A program made the position numbers and the translations under genes. This document shows, piece by piece, positions 1 to 7,018 of a stretch of DNA of 10,271 nt; the stretch's first letter is position 1; the number at the start of each line of letters is the position of its first letter. The notes under the pieces were generated by a model, which worked only from the letters and a program-made list of their open reading frames with translations, ran no database searches and was not told where the DNA came from. This DNA comes from CAZTZL01 sp964617625 (lineage in GTDB: Bacteria > Zhuqueibacterota > QNDG01 > DSAB01): assembly GCA_964617625.1 (NCBI GenBank), contig CAZTZL010000097.1, positions 1-10,271 on the forward strand, in the 5' to 3' direction.

Positions 1-55
1 TGCACCCAATGCGCTGCCTCCGTGAACGGATCACAAAATAAAAGGGAGGATTAAA

Positions 56-601
56 ATGGGGAAAAATTTCAAAATTAGACACATGATTGGTTTGTTGTTG
101 AGTCTGATTGTCTCTCTACTATTTTTAAGCTGCAATGAAACAGTCGTGGTTCCAACTTCTGATTCGACACCGCCCACTGTCAAATTGTCTGTGATCGGTA
201 TTGACGACGCCCCTGTCTTGACCGAATCCACTCCGGATGCAGAAATTACGGCCGGGGCTTTTCAGCGGTTTACGGTTATCGCAACAGGCACAGATTCGGA
301 TGGCGGTATATTGAATATTACACTCTCTTCTTCAGAGACGGTTTATTATGACCTTCCCGGAGATCATGCAGGAAGCAGTCACGGAGACGGATATGTGGAT
401 AATCCTGCCATTGCCAGGGTGGGTTCCACCGTGCCCATTACAAGGACAGTAGCCAAAGCGGTTGAAATGCAAAGAGTCAGGGAAAGCGTTGGCTCAGGAG
501 ATGCTGTTTTTACTAGTGCTGTATTGACATTCAGAGCCATTGCTGTCAATTTTCATGATGGCGAGACACATTCTGCGCAACTAACAATCAGACATCCATA
601 A
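56..601 (+). CDS. Predicted lipoprotein with Ig/PKD-like fold, function unknown
   Basis: 181 residues. Seen: a basic N-terminus, a hydrophobic stretch at about residues 11-24 and a lipobox-like LFLSC with Cys26 as the predicted lipidated residue. The Phe at -3 is unusual for a lipobox but the rest fits signal peptidase II. The mature part starts with a Thr/Pro/Ser-rich linker. It then has alternating beta-strand-like segments, including a TDSDGGI turn (about residues 79-85) typical of Ig/PKD-like domains and a late strand pair ending in QLTIRHP. The start is set by AGGGAGGA at 43-50, just before ATG 56. No enzymatic motif is visible. The likely location is the outer or inner membrane, facing the periplasm or surface. 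It lies 147 bp upstream of the membrane protein/sigma cluster, and it is unclear whether they are co-transcribed. The first 41 bases of the window could be the tail of an upstream gene, but this cannot be decided. Confidence 0.75.
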   Translation: MGKNFKIRHMIGLLLSLIVSLLFLSCNETVVVPTSDSTPPTVKLSVIGIDDAPVLTESTPDAEITAGAFQRFTVIATGTDSDGGILNITLSSSETVYYDLPGDHAGSSHGDGYVDNPAIARVGSTVPITRTVAKAVEMQRVRESVGSGDAVFTSAVLTFRAIAVNFHDGETHSAQLTIRHP

Positions 602-748
602 TTATATTGATCCGGTTTTGCGATATTCAGCATGGTCAATAAGATTGATATGAATAATGTGATTTTTATTGTAACCTTTGTCTTTATTCCGGCATCCCAT
701 TAAGTAGAACAAAAGTAACTGTTGCTAAAAACATAGGAGGAAATTACA

Positions 749-1120
749 ATGCATGATGCCGTCCCAATCGCAGGAGTTATTGCCGGAATACTTATTTCTC
801 TTTCGTTCTTTACAATGATCGTGCTGTCTCTTTATTTTTATTTCAAAGCACGAAACCGCGAGAGAATGGCCCTTATTGACAAAGGGGGAGACCTGTCAAA
901 ATTCTTTAAGAAGTCGGGAGATCATTCCATACTCAAATTCGGGATGTTCTTAATGGGGATCGCCATCGGTCTGCTGGTGGCCTATCTTTTAACGGAAGCA
1001 ACAGCCATGAATGGCGTGGTAGCCTTCTTTTCAATGATATTACTTTGCGGTGGTCTTAGTCTTATTCTTTATTATCCTATCTCTGCCAAAATTTTGAAAA
1101 AAGGAGCAGATGGAAAATAA
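749..1120 (+). CDS. DUF6249-type small integral membrane protein
   Basis: 123 residues with three predicted transmembrane helices at about 8-32, 62-81 and 88-110. The first loop contains a conserved-looking charged segment, RNRERMALIDKG (about 35-46), followed by a Lys-rich stretch. This arrangement (helix, then an ERMALIDKG-like loop, then two helices) is what I recognise as the DUF6249 group of bacterial membrane proteins, whose function is unknown. A strong AGGAGG at 735-740, 8 bases before ATG 749, supports the start. The last 11 bases overlap the sigma factor gene, which implies translational coupling. From context it may sense or tether the sigma module at the membrane; that is inference only. 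The family name is from memory of the pattern, not a search. Confidence 0.8.
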   Translation: MHDAVPIAGVIAGILISLSFFTMIVLSLYFYFKARNRERMALIDKGGDLSKFFKKSGDHSILKFGMFLMGIAIGLLVAYLLTEATAMNGVVAFFSMILLCGGLSLILYYPISAKILKKGADGK

Positions 1121-1673
1121 GATCATCCAAAAAGTTCTTGATGGTGATATTGATGCATTCAGGTACTTTGTGGACCGGTACAAAGATATGGCTTTCTCAA
1201 TCGCCATGAGTATGTCCAGGGATGCATCCCTGTCCGAAGAAATCGTTCAGGATGCGTTTTTGAAGGCGTTTAAAAAACTTAGCCAATTTGAACAAAAATC
1301 AAAATTTTCAACCTGGTTCTATACCATTGTTGTGAATGAAACACGAACTCAGTTGCGGAAGAAGAAATTAACAACGCTCAGTCTGAGCGCTGAAGATTTT
1401 ATCGAAACGGATATCACGGAAGTCAATCAAACGATATCCGGTTTGCATCAACAGGATCAAAAACGAATCATCAACAGGACGCTGGGCAAACTCTCCTCCA
1501 ACGAGAGTTTGCTCATGCGTCTTTTTTATCTCAACGAAAACAGTATAGAAGAAATCCGAAAGATCACAGGTTTGAATGTGCCCAATATTAAAACCACGCT
1601 GTACCGGGCGAGAAAGAATTTTTATGCGGTTTTGATCAAAGAGATGCAAGAGGAAGCGGTTGTATTACTTTAA
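1110..1673 (+). CDS. ECF-type RNA polymerase sigma factor (sigma-70 family)
   Basis: 187 residues, the usual ECF length. Region 2 spans about residues 8-85, with DAFRYFVDRYKDMAFSIA, then EEIVQDAFLKAFKKL (region 2.1-2.2, core RNA polymerase binding), then FSTWFYTIVVNETRTQLRKKK (region 2.3-2.4, -10 recognition and melting). A linker at about 90-125 precedes region 4 at about 125-178, whose helix-turn-helix (SIEEIRKITGL, NIKTTLYRARKNF) would read the -35 element. It directs RNA polymerase to an unknown regulon from the cytoplasm. The ATG lies inside the end of the preceding membrane protein gene. AAGGAG at 1101-1106 is only 3 bases from the ATG, a short spacing that suggests coupling to upstream translation. 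The next gene follows after 14 bp and looks like its membrane anti-sigma partner. No extra C-terminal sensory domain is present. Confidence 0.95.
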   Translation: MENKIIQKVLDGDIDAFRYFVDRYKDMAFSIAMSMSRDASLSEEIVQDAFLKAFKKLSQFEQKSKFSTWFYTIVVNETRTQLRKKKLTTLSLSAEDFIETDITEVNQTISGLHQQDQKRIINRTLGKLSSNESLLMRLFYLNENSIEEIRKITGLNVPNIKTTLYRARKNFYAVLIKEMQEEAVVLL

Positions 1674-1687
1674 TCTGGGAGTGTCTA

Positions 1688-2062
1688 ATGACAGATAATG
1701 ATATAAAAAAACTGATGAAAAAAAGTCTTCTGAGTGTTCCGGAAAAAGATTTTACTGAAAAAGTGATGGAGCGGATTCACAAAGAAGCTGTTGATAAAAC
1801 TCAATCCTCCTGGGATATCAAACTTTCTTGGCTTTGTATCACATTGGCCGCTTTTGCTCTTCCTTTTGGATTAAAATTTATATTTCGATTATTCTCTTTG
1901 TACGATCCCTATTTTACTCAATATCTACAAAAATTCAGCGACAATATTGTCATCCAGATTGGATTCGTTTTATTGTTAACGACCATCCTGCTCATTCAAC
2001 TGGATAATTTGTTAAAAATCACTTTTCTGAAGCATAAAGGATCTTTTCAATTCATTCGATAA
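1688..2062 (+). CDS. Small two-helix membrane protein, candidate anti-sigma factor
   Basis: 124 residues. The N-terminal 45 residues are charged and soluble. The motif PEKDFTEKVMERI (18-30) resembles the short DFT-K-M-I segment seen at the N-terminus of small proteins encoded next to ECF sigma factors in Bacteroidota. Predicted membrane helices lie at about 46-68 and 87-106, with a positively charged C-terminal tail. There is no zinc-binding HxxxCxxC motif, so it is not a ZAS-type anti-sigma factor. GGGAG at 1677-1681, 6 bases before the ATG, supports the start. It lies 14 bp after the sigma gene on the same strand, hence the inferred role of holding the sigma factor at the inner membrane. 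The function is context-based; the protein could instead be a structural component of an unknown membrane complex with the upstream three-helix protein. Confidence 0.7.
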   Translation: MTDNDIKKLMKKSLLSVPEKDFTEKVMERIHKEAVDKTQSSWDIKLSWLCITLAAFALPFGLKFIFRLFSLYDPYFTQYLQKFSDNIVIQIGFVLLLTTILLIQLDNLLKITFLKHKGSFQFIR

Positions 2063-2081
2063 CTTTTTTTATCCCGCCGTA

Positions 2082-2837
2082 TTAATGGTGATCCCATTTT
2101 GTCTTTACCCTGCAAAGCTCCTTCTGGTTGCGGTTATTCACGATATTATGGAGAAAAATCAAATCTCCCTTTTCTTCACAGCAAACCGTTACGGCATCAC
2201 CGACCCGTGCTTCTGACACAAAATTAATTTCGATTTCATTGAGAGTGTATCCTTTCTGGAAATCGTACGAAAAACTCTCGAGGACCCATTCAATGTATCT
2301 TACATTGTTTACATGGGCATGAATGTCCAGATCAAAATAGGAGACTTCGGAAGTTCTTGAGAAATCGCTTTTCTCAATATCATTCAGCTTCTCCAGTTTA
2401 TAGGGGAAAACCTGTTCCGCGTCCCCGGGTTCGAGTGTGAGAAAATCATCGGTTTTTCTGGGTTTTCGTGTTTCCAGATCCACAGTAAACCAGATTGTGG
2501 TTGCCATTCCAATGACCGCGTTTTGTTCGTTCAATATTTTATAATCGCGCTGCCAGTACATGCGCCCCTTTCCCGAAGGCCAGGTTTGAATCGTGATGGT
2601 GTCTCCCCATCTTGGATAAGTATAGATGTGTATCAACTGTCTTGAAAGTACCCAAATAAGATTCTGTTCCTTTAAAAAATCGTATCCGACATGGAGATGT
2701 TCTGCATGGTTCGAAGCCGATTCCTGCATGAATTTACAGAGCACGGGAAGTGTGGCGTTTCCTTTGATATCGATTTCGTAGGAATGGACCTTGAATGTTT
2801 CTTCCCACAGTTTCTGCAGTTCATTGTCCTGGTTCAT
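2082..2837 (-). CDS. Acyl-ACP thioesterase (FatA/FatB-type, bacterial)
   Basis: 251 residues, matching bacterial acyl-ACP thioesterases with a double hotdog fold. These cytoplasmic enzymes hydrolyse acyl-ACP to release free fatty acids and end chain elongation. The N-terminal hotdog (about 12-130) contains the helix LPVLCKFMQESASNHAEHL, then WVLSRQLIHI and TIWFTVDLETRKPRK. The C-terminal hotdog (about 160-250) holds the active-site loop DLDIHAHVNNVRYIEW (169-184) and the strand INFVSEARVGD (204-214), whose Glu209 aligns by eye with the catalytic Glu of plant enzymes. In plant FatA/FatB the loop reads D-x-N-x-H; here the Asn position is His173, while Asp171, His175 and Asn177/178 are kept. GGAG 5 bases upstream supports ATG 2837. 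It converges on the sigma cluster, leaving only 19 bp between stop codons, and lies 142 bp downstream of the CBS gene on the same strand. Confidence 0.9.
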   Translation of the reverse strand: MNQDNELQKLWEETFKVHSYEIDIKGNATLPVLCKFMQESASNHAEHLHVGYDFLKEQNLIWVLSRQLIHIYTYPRWGDTITIQTWPSGKGRMYWQRDYKILNEQNAVIGMATTIWFTVDLETRKPRKTDDFLTLEPGDAEQVFPYKLEKLNDIEKSDFSRTSEVSYFDLDIHAHVNNVRYIEWVLESFSYDFQKGYTLNEIEINFVSEARVGDAVTVCCEEKGDLIFLHNIVNNRNQKELCRVKTKWDHH

Positions 2838-2979
2838 CTTGTCTCCATGGAAAATAAAGTGTAAGTATTCGCAGATTATTCTGATCGTTCTTTTTGTGAT
2901 AGCTGTTATTTATTTTGATTTACTGATTCCAGTCAATCCGGGCGAACAGTACGCAGGATATAAGATCACATTCTTGTCT

Positions 2980-3366
2980 TTAAATTTTACAATGAATTTG
3001 GAGCGCCGACCGAAGAATGTCTCTTCTCGATACGATGCCTACCACTTTATCTCCCTGCACAATTGGGACTCTTCTGAACCGCTGTTGTCCGATGGCGAGT
3101 GCGATCGTATCCACGTCATCTTCCGGAGTAAAAGAGACCACTTCTTTTGTCATCACCTCTTTGACTTTAGTGCTTTTAAGATTACCGCTGAAAACAAAGT
3201 TGAGAATATCCTTTTCTGTAATAATTCCTATCAGCGCTCCGTTATCATTCACAACAGGGAGTCCACTCACTTCTTTACAAATAAGGATCTCCATGGCGTC
3301 CAGCAAAGTTTGATCGGGGCGGATCGTCGATATGGCTCTCGACATGATTTCCTTTGCTTTTAACAT
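2980..3366 (-). CDS. Two-CBS-domain protein
   Basis: 128 residues made of a tandem CBS pair (Bateman module) and nothing else. CBS1 covers about 1-58 (KAKEIMSRAISTIRPDQT; VSGLPVVNDNGALIGIITEKDIL). CBS2 covers about 66-122 (TKVKEVMTKEVVSFTPED; RFRRVPIVQGDKVVGIVSRRDIL). The two GIIT-EKDIL / GIVS-RRDIL motifs carry the T/S-x-x-D residues that usually contact the ribose of adenosine nucleotides. Stand-alone CBS pairs typically bind AMP, ATP, NAD or SAM-like ligands and regulate a partner protein; the partner cannot be inferred here. The ATG is preceded by a G-rich ribosome binding site (GGGGGAG, 3-4 bases upstream). It sits between the heme-propeller gene (93 bp away, separated by a hairpin) and the thioesterase (142 bp away), all on the same strand; co-regulation with either is not demonstrated. 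Confidence 0.93.
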   Translation of the reverse strand: MLKAKEIMSRAISTIRPDQTLLDAMEILICKEVSGLPVVNDNGALIGIITEKDILNFVFSGNLKSTKVKEVMTKEVVSFTPEDDVDTIALAIGQQRFRRVPIVQGDKVVGIVSRRDILRSALQIHCKI

Positions 3367-3410
3367 AGTCTCCCCCTTTTTGTTTTTGAAAGATATAGAT
3401 TTGTTAAATG

Positions 3411-3438
3411 GAAAAATATTTAAATCATCTCTGATTTA
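3411..3438 (-). terminator. Putative terminator after the heme-propeller gene
   Basis: Read on the minus strand, 22 bases after the stop of the propeller gene, TAAATCA-GAGA-TGATTTA forms a perfect 7-bp stem with a 4-base loop (3421-3438), followed by AATATTTTT (down to 3412). The stem is AT-rich, so it is weaker than a canonical intrinsic terminator. Its position at the end of the two-gene unit, before the separate CBS gene, fits termination. Confidence 0.4.
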
Positions 3439-3459
3439 TTCCTTTTAACAGCCAGGATC

Positions 3460-5016
3460 TTATTGGGGTACGGATTGTCCGGGAGCTGACTTCTCACCGG
3501 ACCGGTCCGGAATGACGACGTTTGGATCGAGGCCGGCATTTAAAACATCGCGGTTGTTCAATACTGCTTTTGTCATTTTTTGCGGACTGATTTGAACAGG
3601 CGCTTTGATGAGTTCCGGCAGGTTATAGGTTCTGAGAAATGAAGTGTAGTAATTCGGATCTTTTTGAGGTAAAAGAAAAGGTTTGTACGCGTTGCCTTTT
3701 TCATCCACATAACTGAAATAGAGAAGCGCGCACAGGTGATCCTGCCGCTTGCTCGAGAATACAAACCATCTGCTGTCGCTTGACCAGGAATGATAACTAT
3801 CACAACGATCACTGTTCACATTTTCAAGTTGATGGACTTGTTTTGTTTCCAAATCCATCAGATATAAATCGCAGCTTTCCAGGTAGGTGGGAAAATTTCC
3901 GTGATCCGCGCCGCAGAAGAGCAGGTATCGACCATCGGGAGAGACTCTGGCGAATAACATGCTCAATCCCGTTTTGGATGAGGGGAGAATTGTTTCCGGT
4001 TTGCCCCACTCACCGGTTTCCTGATCGTAACTGATCCTGACCAGATCATAGCGGATATTTTTATATTCGGCGTAGGATTCAAACGTGGGTGCGCTTGAAA
4101 AATAGAGGTAAGTGCCGTCCGGGGACCATGACGGAAAAGTTTCCAGCTTGTCCGGTCTGGAAATGGCCGGGCAGGTTGTGATGGTGTTGGAATCGATGAG
4201 ATAAAGAATCAGATCCGAAGCGTTGTCGACCACTTCGTAACTGTTTCCGACTGCGTGAAAAAACTGCCTTAGCGTGTTAATTGAAAAAGCAAGCAATTTC
4301 CCGCTTGGATGCCAGGCAGGATAGACGGCCGCTCCGGGATTGAATTTTGTCTTTGTGTTGACTTTAAGAATCCGGCCGGAATTCATGAGCATCATACCTG
4401 CGTCGGTGCCTCTGACGTGGAACATCATCTTCTCCGGATCGTTGTTGCAAAAGACATGGCAGTTCATACAGCTTTTGGGTGATACCCGATTGAGAAAAAG
4501 CGGTTTCTCCTCGTAATTTTCCATATTCCGCTGATACAGCCCCATTTTACTGAAATAGTAATACATCGGCTGAAGGAGCCGGTAAACCACCCACGGATCA
4601 ATTGGTTCTTTTGCGATCCGATTAACCACGGGATCGAACTTAAGCCACTCACCCTGATTATTTTTTACATAAACATTAAAACGAATTTCCTGACCGGAAT
4701 TGATCTGCAGCAGTTTTTTCCAGGATTTCATGGGGATCACGATGGAGGACTGTCTGCTCGAAATTTCAATTTTTTCTCCTCCCTGAGAAGCAATTTCGAC
4801 ATAATACCGAGTCCCAGGTTCTTTAACCATGAAGTTCAGCGGTGCAATGTTGGGTGGAATGACCGTGCCGGAATAATCGGGATCGATAATTGCCTGCCTG
4901 CCCGCTTTTTTGCAATCAACGGTGTTAAAAGGCGTGCGTGCCCGGACTGTCCATATCGGCAGGAGCGTTATCCATCCAATGCAAATCAAACATTTATATC
5001 CGTTATATTTTGTCAT
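3460..5016 (-). CDS. Exported PD40/TolB-like beta-propeller protein with one c-type heme motif
   Basis: 518 residues. A signal peptide is visible: Lys3/Lys8, a hydrophobic core at about 9-23 and a probable cleavage after V-R-A (24-26). An N-terminal sandwich-like domain (about 45-140) contains the motif IPPNIAPLNFMV. CMNCH at 183-187 is a canonical CXXCH motif for covalent heme c attachment, with further Cys35 and Cys190 nearby. The rest has PD40/WD40-like propeller blades: AWHPSGKLLAFS (234-245), SWSPDGTYLYFSS (296-308), RVSPDGRYLLF (357-367) and SWSSDSRWFVFSS (410-422). The likely location is the periplasm, with heme attached by cytochrome c maturation. GGAG 8 bases before the ATG and a 21-bp gap from the upstream membrane protein gene indicate an operon. 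I recognise the PPNIAPLNF / single CXXCH / PD40 layout as a FCB-group protein type annotated only as TolB-like or PD40. Its substrate and redox partner are unknown. Confidence 0.88.
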   Translation of the reverse strand: MTKYNGYKCLICIGWITLLPIWTVRARTPFNTVDCKKAGRQAIIDPDYSGTVIPPNIAPLNFMVKEPGTRYYVEIASQGGEKIEISSRQSSIVIPMKSWKKLLQINSGQEIRFNVYVKNNQGEWLKFDPVVNRIAKEPIDPWVVYRLLQPMYYYFSKMGLYQRNMENYEEKPLFLNRVSPKSCMNCHVFCNNDPEKMMFHVRGTDAGMMLMNSGRILKVNTKTKFNPGAAVYPAWHPSGKLLAFSINTLRQFFHAVGNSYEVVDNASDLILYLIDSNTITTCPAISRPDKLETFPSWSPDGTYLYFSSAPTFESYAEYKNIRYDLVRISYDQETGEWGKPETILPSSKTGLSMLFARVSPDGRYLLFCGADHGNFPTYLESCDLYLMDLETKQVHQLENVNSDRCDSYHSWSSDSRWFVFSSKRQDHLCALLYFSYVDEKGNAYKPFLLPQKDPNYYTSFLRTYNLPELIKAPVQISPQKMTKAVLNNRDVLNAGLDPNVVIPDRSGEKSAPGQSVPQ

Positions 5017-5037
5017 TTTAGAATCTCCGAAATCTTT

Positions 5038-6867
5038 TTACTGGAGCTTTAAATTCTTTTCAAGGGCATAAAACCAATAGCTGTTGCCGTATGATTTTTT
5101 CAGTTTCTTCAATGCAAAATCTCTGTTCTGATCCGAACCGGCAAGGATTTGCTGAAAACCCTGAAAGCGGATCAGCGTGCCTTTGTGGAACTGACGGGCC
5201 TTTTCCTTGAATGTTTCAGGATTTGTCCCGATCAGATGAAGAAGCAGGGCTTCTTCGTAAAGTCTCGGAATTCCCGGATAGCCAAAATCTTTCAAACGAT
5301 GCATCTGTTTGCTTAATTTGGAAATCTGGCCGGTCAGTAAATAACCCGCCATTAAATACTCAAATGCCATTTTGTTTGAGGGATTGTTCCCGAGGAGTGT
5401 CTCAAGATCCTCCAGCGGGGCATCTGCACGGCTAAGGAAATCGACCCGGTTCACATAGGTGCTGATTTCCCGCAGCCGGTCATCCCGAATCAACAGCGTG
5501 TTATCCAAAATGCTGGCTTCAACTTGCTGCGCCCATTTTCTGAAAAGCGGTGTTCTTTTAAGAAGTTCAAAATATTTAACCGCAGCGAGGGGCTCTCCTT
5601 TGAAAATGTTAATCAACGCTAACTGCTGCAGTGTCCACGGTGTGTCTCCTAAAATCGTTAATGATTCGTGCGCCCAGCGGTGGGCCTCGTTCATATAACC
5701 GAGTTCGAAATAAATGTCGCTTTTTTGAAGTGGCGCTGTAATGAACGCCATGGGTAAAATCAATCCGCCGACTCCCCAGATCTGGGGATAGTCCAGCAGG
5801 TGTTCCGGAAGACGTCCCGTGTGATACAGTGCCCGGTTGACATGATACTGGGCGAGAATATGCGTCGATGGTTTTTTTTGGGCAATGGTTAATACCTGAT
5901 CCCACATCTGCTGACGCGCATAATAACAGATTTGAAGAAGCGGTTTTCTTTCACTTTCAAAAGAAAAAAATACAACGGCAGCGGTGATTAGAATCAGGAA
6001 AAGGATTTGGAATCCGATTTTCCCTTTTTGATAGACGAGATCGATTCTTTGTCCCATTGTTGCAAAGAAACGAACGGAACGTTTGAGCGGGCAGGCAAAG
6101 GGAATTTTTAAAGCAGCCAAAATTGTCAAAGGATAAAAACCATACAGGATGACCGGCCCGATGAAAAAGCGGTATCTGTGCCCGAACGGCAGCAGGTAAA
6201 AATAAGCATCCCTGAGATTGGTAATATAAATGCTCATGTATCCGAGATACGGCAAAATTAGTGCAAAGAGCGCACATCCCGCTGCGAGGAGAAGGCGACG
6301 GCGCACGACCAGTTCAATCAGGGCGCAGAGAAGAGCAAAGAACAGAAAATGGCCTCCGGTGAGATAATGAACCATTGCCGCCAGAATCAAATAGAAGATA
6401 AAACTGAATAAAGGACGGATTCCCGAAATTCGGATGTACAGGATCAGAAAGCCGAGCATGAGAACCAATCCCAGAGTAATGGCCAGCTCATGGTGATACC
6501 GGCTGTGCATAGAGAGCAGCATCATGGAAGGGACAAAATGGACAATGCGGACATCTTTCACACCTATGAGCCATTTGATGAGTACTCTGGTTTCGAAGTA
6601 GAGGAGCCACGCGAAAAAGGTAATTAAAAGTGCGCCGGCCCATGAAAAATAGAAGAGCTGGGACATGAATGCACCGGCATATTCGGTCAGCCCTCCCGGA
6701 TAATTCAAGAAGCCTTCGAAAAAACGGGAGCCGAAAAAGAAGACCGGCTGCTGGCTCTGATAGAAAAGAACAGGCTGAATCCACTGCCAGAAATAAAGAT
6801 AAAAAAGAGCAAAGAAAACGCCCGGCACAACAAGCCGATAAAGACTGGATTTGTTTTGGATATTCAA
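5038..6867 (-). CDS. DUF6057-like polytopic membrane protein with TPR-like C-terminal half
   Basis: 609 residues. About eight predicted transmembrane helices occupy residues 12-303. Conserved-looking motifs include NYPGGLTEYAGAFMSQLFY (55-73), a His-rich spot MHSRYHHE (120-127) and HYLTGGHFLF (167-176). The C-terminal half (about 305-609) is soluble and helical with repeated TPR-like pairs (for example QYHVNRALYHTGRLPEHLLDYPQ and YFELGYMNEAHRWAHESL). The layout (YPGG motif, helices, then helical repeats) matches what I know as DUF6057, a Bacteroidota-type family without assigned function. The start is TTG at 6867 with GGAG about 11 bases upstream; no ATG or GTG fits better without losing the first helix. 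It is translated ahead of the heme-propeller gene and driven by the promoter at 6925-6953. By inference the two gene products act together at the cytoplasmic membrane. Family name from pattern memory only. Confidence 0.85.
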   Translation of the reverse strand: MNIQNKSSLYRLVVPGVFFALFYLYFWQWIQPVLFYQSQQPVFFFGSRFFEGFLNYPGGLTEYAGAFMSQLFYFSWAGALLITFFAWLLYFETRVLIKWLIGVKDVRIVHFVPSMMLLSMHSRYHHELAITLGLVLMLGFLILYIRISGIRPLFSFIFYLILAAMVHYLTGGHFLFFALLCALIELVVRRRLLLAAGCALFALILPYLGYMSIYITNLRDAYFYLLPFGHRYRFFIGPVILYGFYPLTILAALKIPFACPLKRSVRFFATMGQRIDLVYQKGKIGFQILFLILITAAVVFFSFESERKPLLQICYYARQQMWDQVLTIAQKKPSTHILAQYHVNRALYHTGRLPEHLLDYPQIWGVGGLILPMAFITAPLQKSDIYFELGYMNEAHRWAHESLTILGDTPWTLQQLALINIFKGEPLAAVKYFELLKRTPLFRKWAQQVEASILDNTLLIRDDRLREISTYVNRVDFLSRADAPLEDLETLLGNNPSNKMAFEYLMAGYLLTGQISKLSKQMHRLKDFGYPGIPRLYEEALLLHLIGTNPETFKEKARQFHKGTLIRFQGFQQILAGSDQNRDFALKKLKKSYGNSYWFYALEKNLKLQ

Positions 6868-6924
6868 GATATTGACAACTCCGTATTTATTTTTAACTGG
6901 TAATAACCGGAAATGAATAGATTA

Positions 6925-6953
6925 AAAATATAGGAAAATTGAACAAATGTCAA
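6925..6953 (-). promoter_or_regulatory. Sigma-70-type promoter for the DUF6057/heme-propeller operon
   Basis: On the minus strand there is a perfect TTGACA (6948-6953), a 17-bp spacer and TATTTT (6925-6930). A TATATT lies 2 bases closer. Transcription would start near 6918, leaving a leader of about 50 bases before the TTG start codon. The surrounding sequence is AT-rich and lies in the 150-bp gap between the methyltransferase and membrane-protein genes. Confidence 0.55.
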
Positions 6954-7018
6954 GAAAAACATCGAAAATTGCAGGAAGAAAATCCGGCCGGTTTCTCTTG
7001 CCGAATTGAGATTAAAAC

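Noticed and set aside
1..41. Possible end of an upstream gene (stops at 23-25 and 39-41)
   Set aside because: Fewer than 14 codons are visible in either frame, with nothing to recognise, so no gene can be supported.
623..656. Imperfect hairpin (CAT-GG-TCAAT / ATTGA-T-ATG) followed by a short T-rich run, after the lipoprotein gene
   Set aside because: The stem is AT-rich with bulges and the T-run is interrupted; too weak to call a terminator.
671..706. Promoter-like words before the three-helix membrane protein gene (TAACCTTTG; TTGTCT with TAAGTA)
   Set aside because: The first misses the Bacteroidota TAnnTTTG spacing by one base, and the second has a poor -10 box, so neither is convincing.
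2908..2936. TTGACT on the minus strand upstream of the thioesterase gene as a -35 box
   Set aside because: No acceptable -10 box lies at 16-18 bases; only about half of the positions match.
2791..3363. A 190-codon open frame on the plus strand opposite the CBS gene
   Set aside because: It is a shadow of the CBS gene and thioesterase start on the other strand; the protein has no recognisable motif and no ribosome binding site, whereas the CBS frame is unmistakable.
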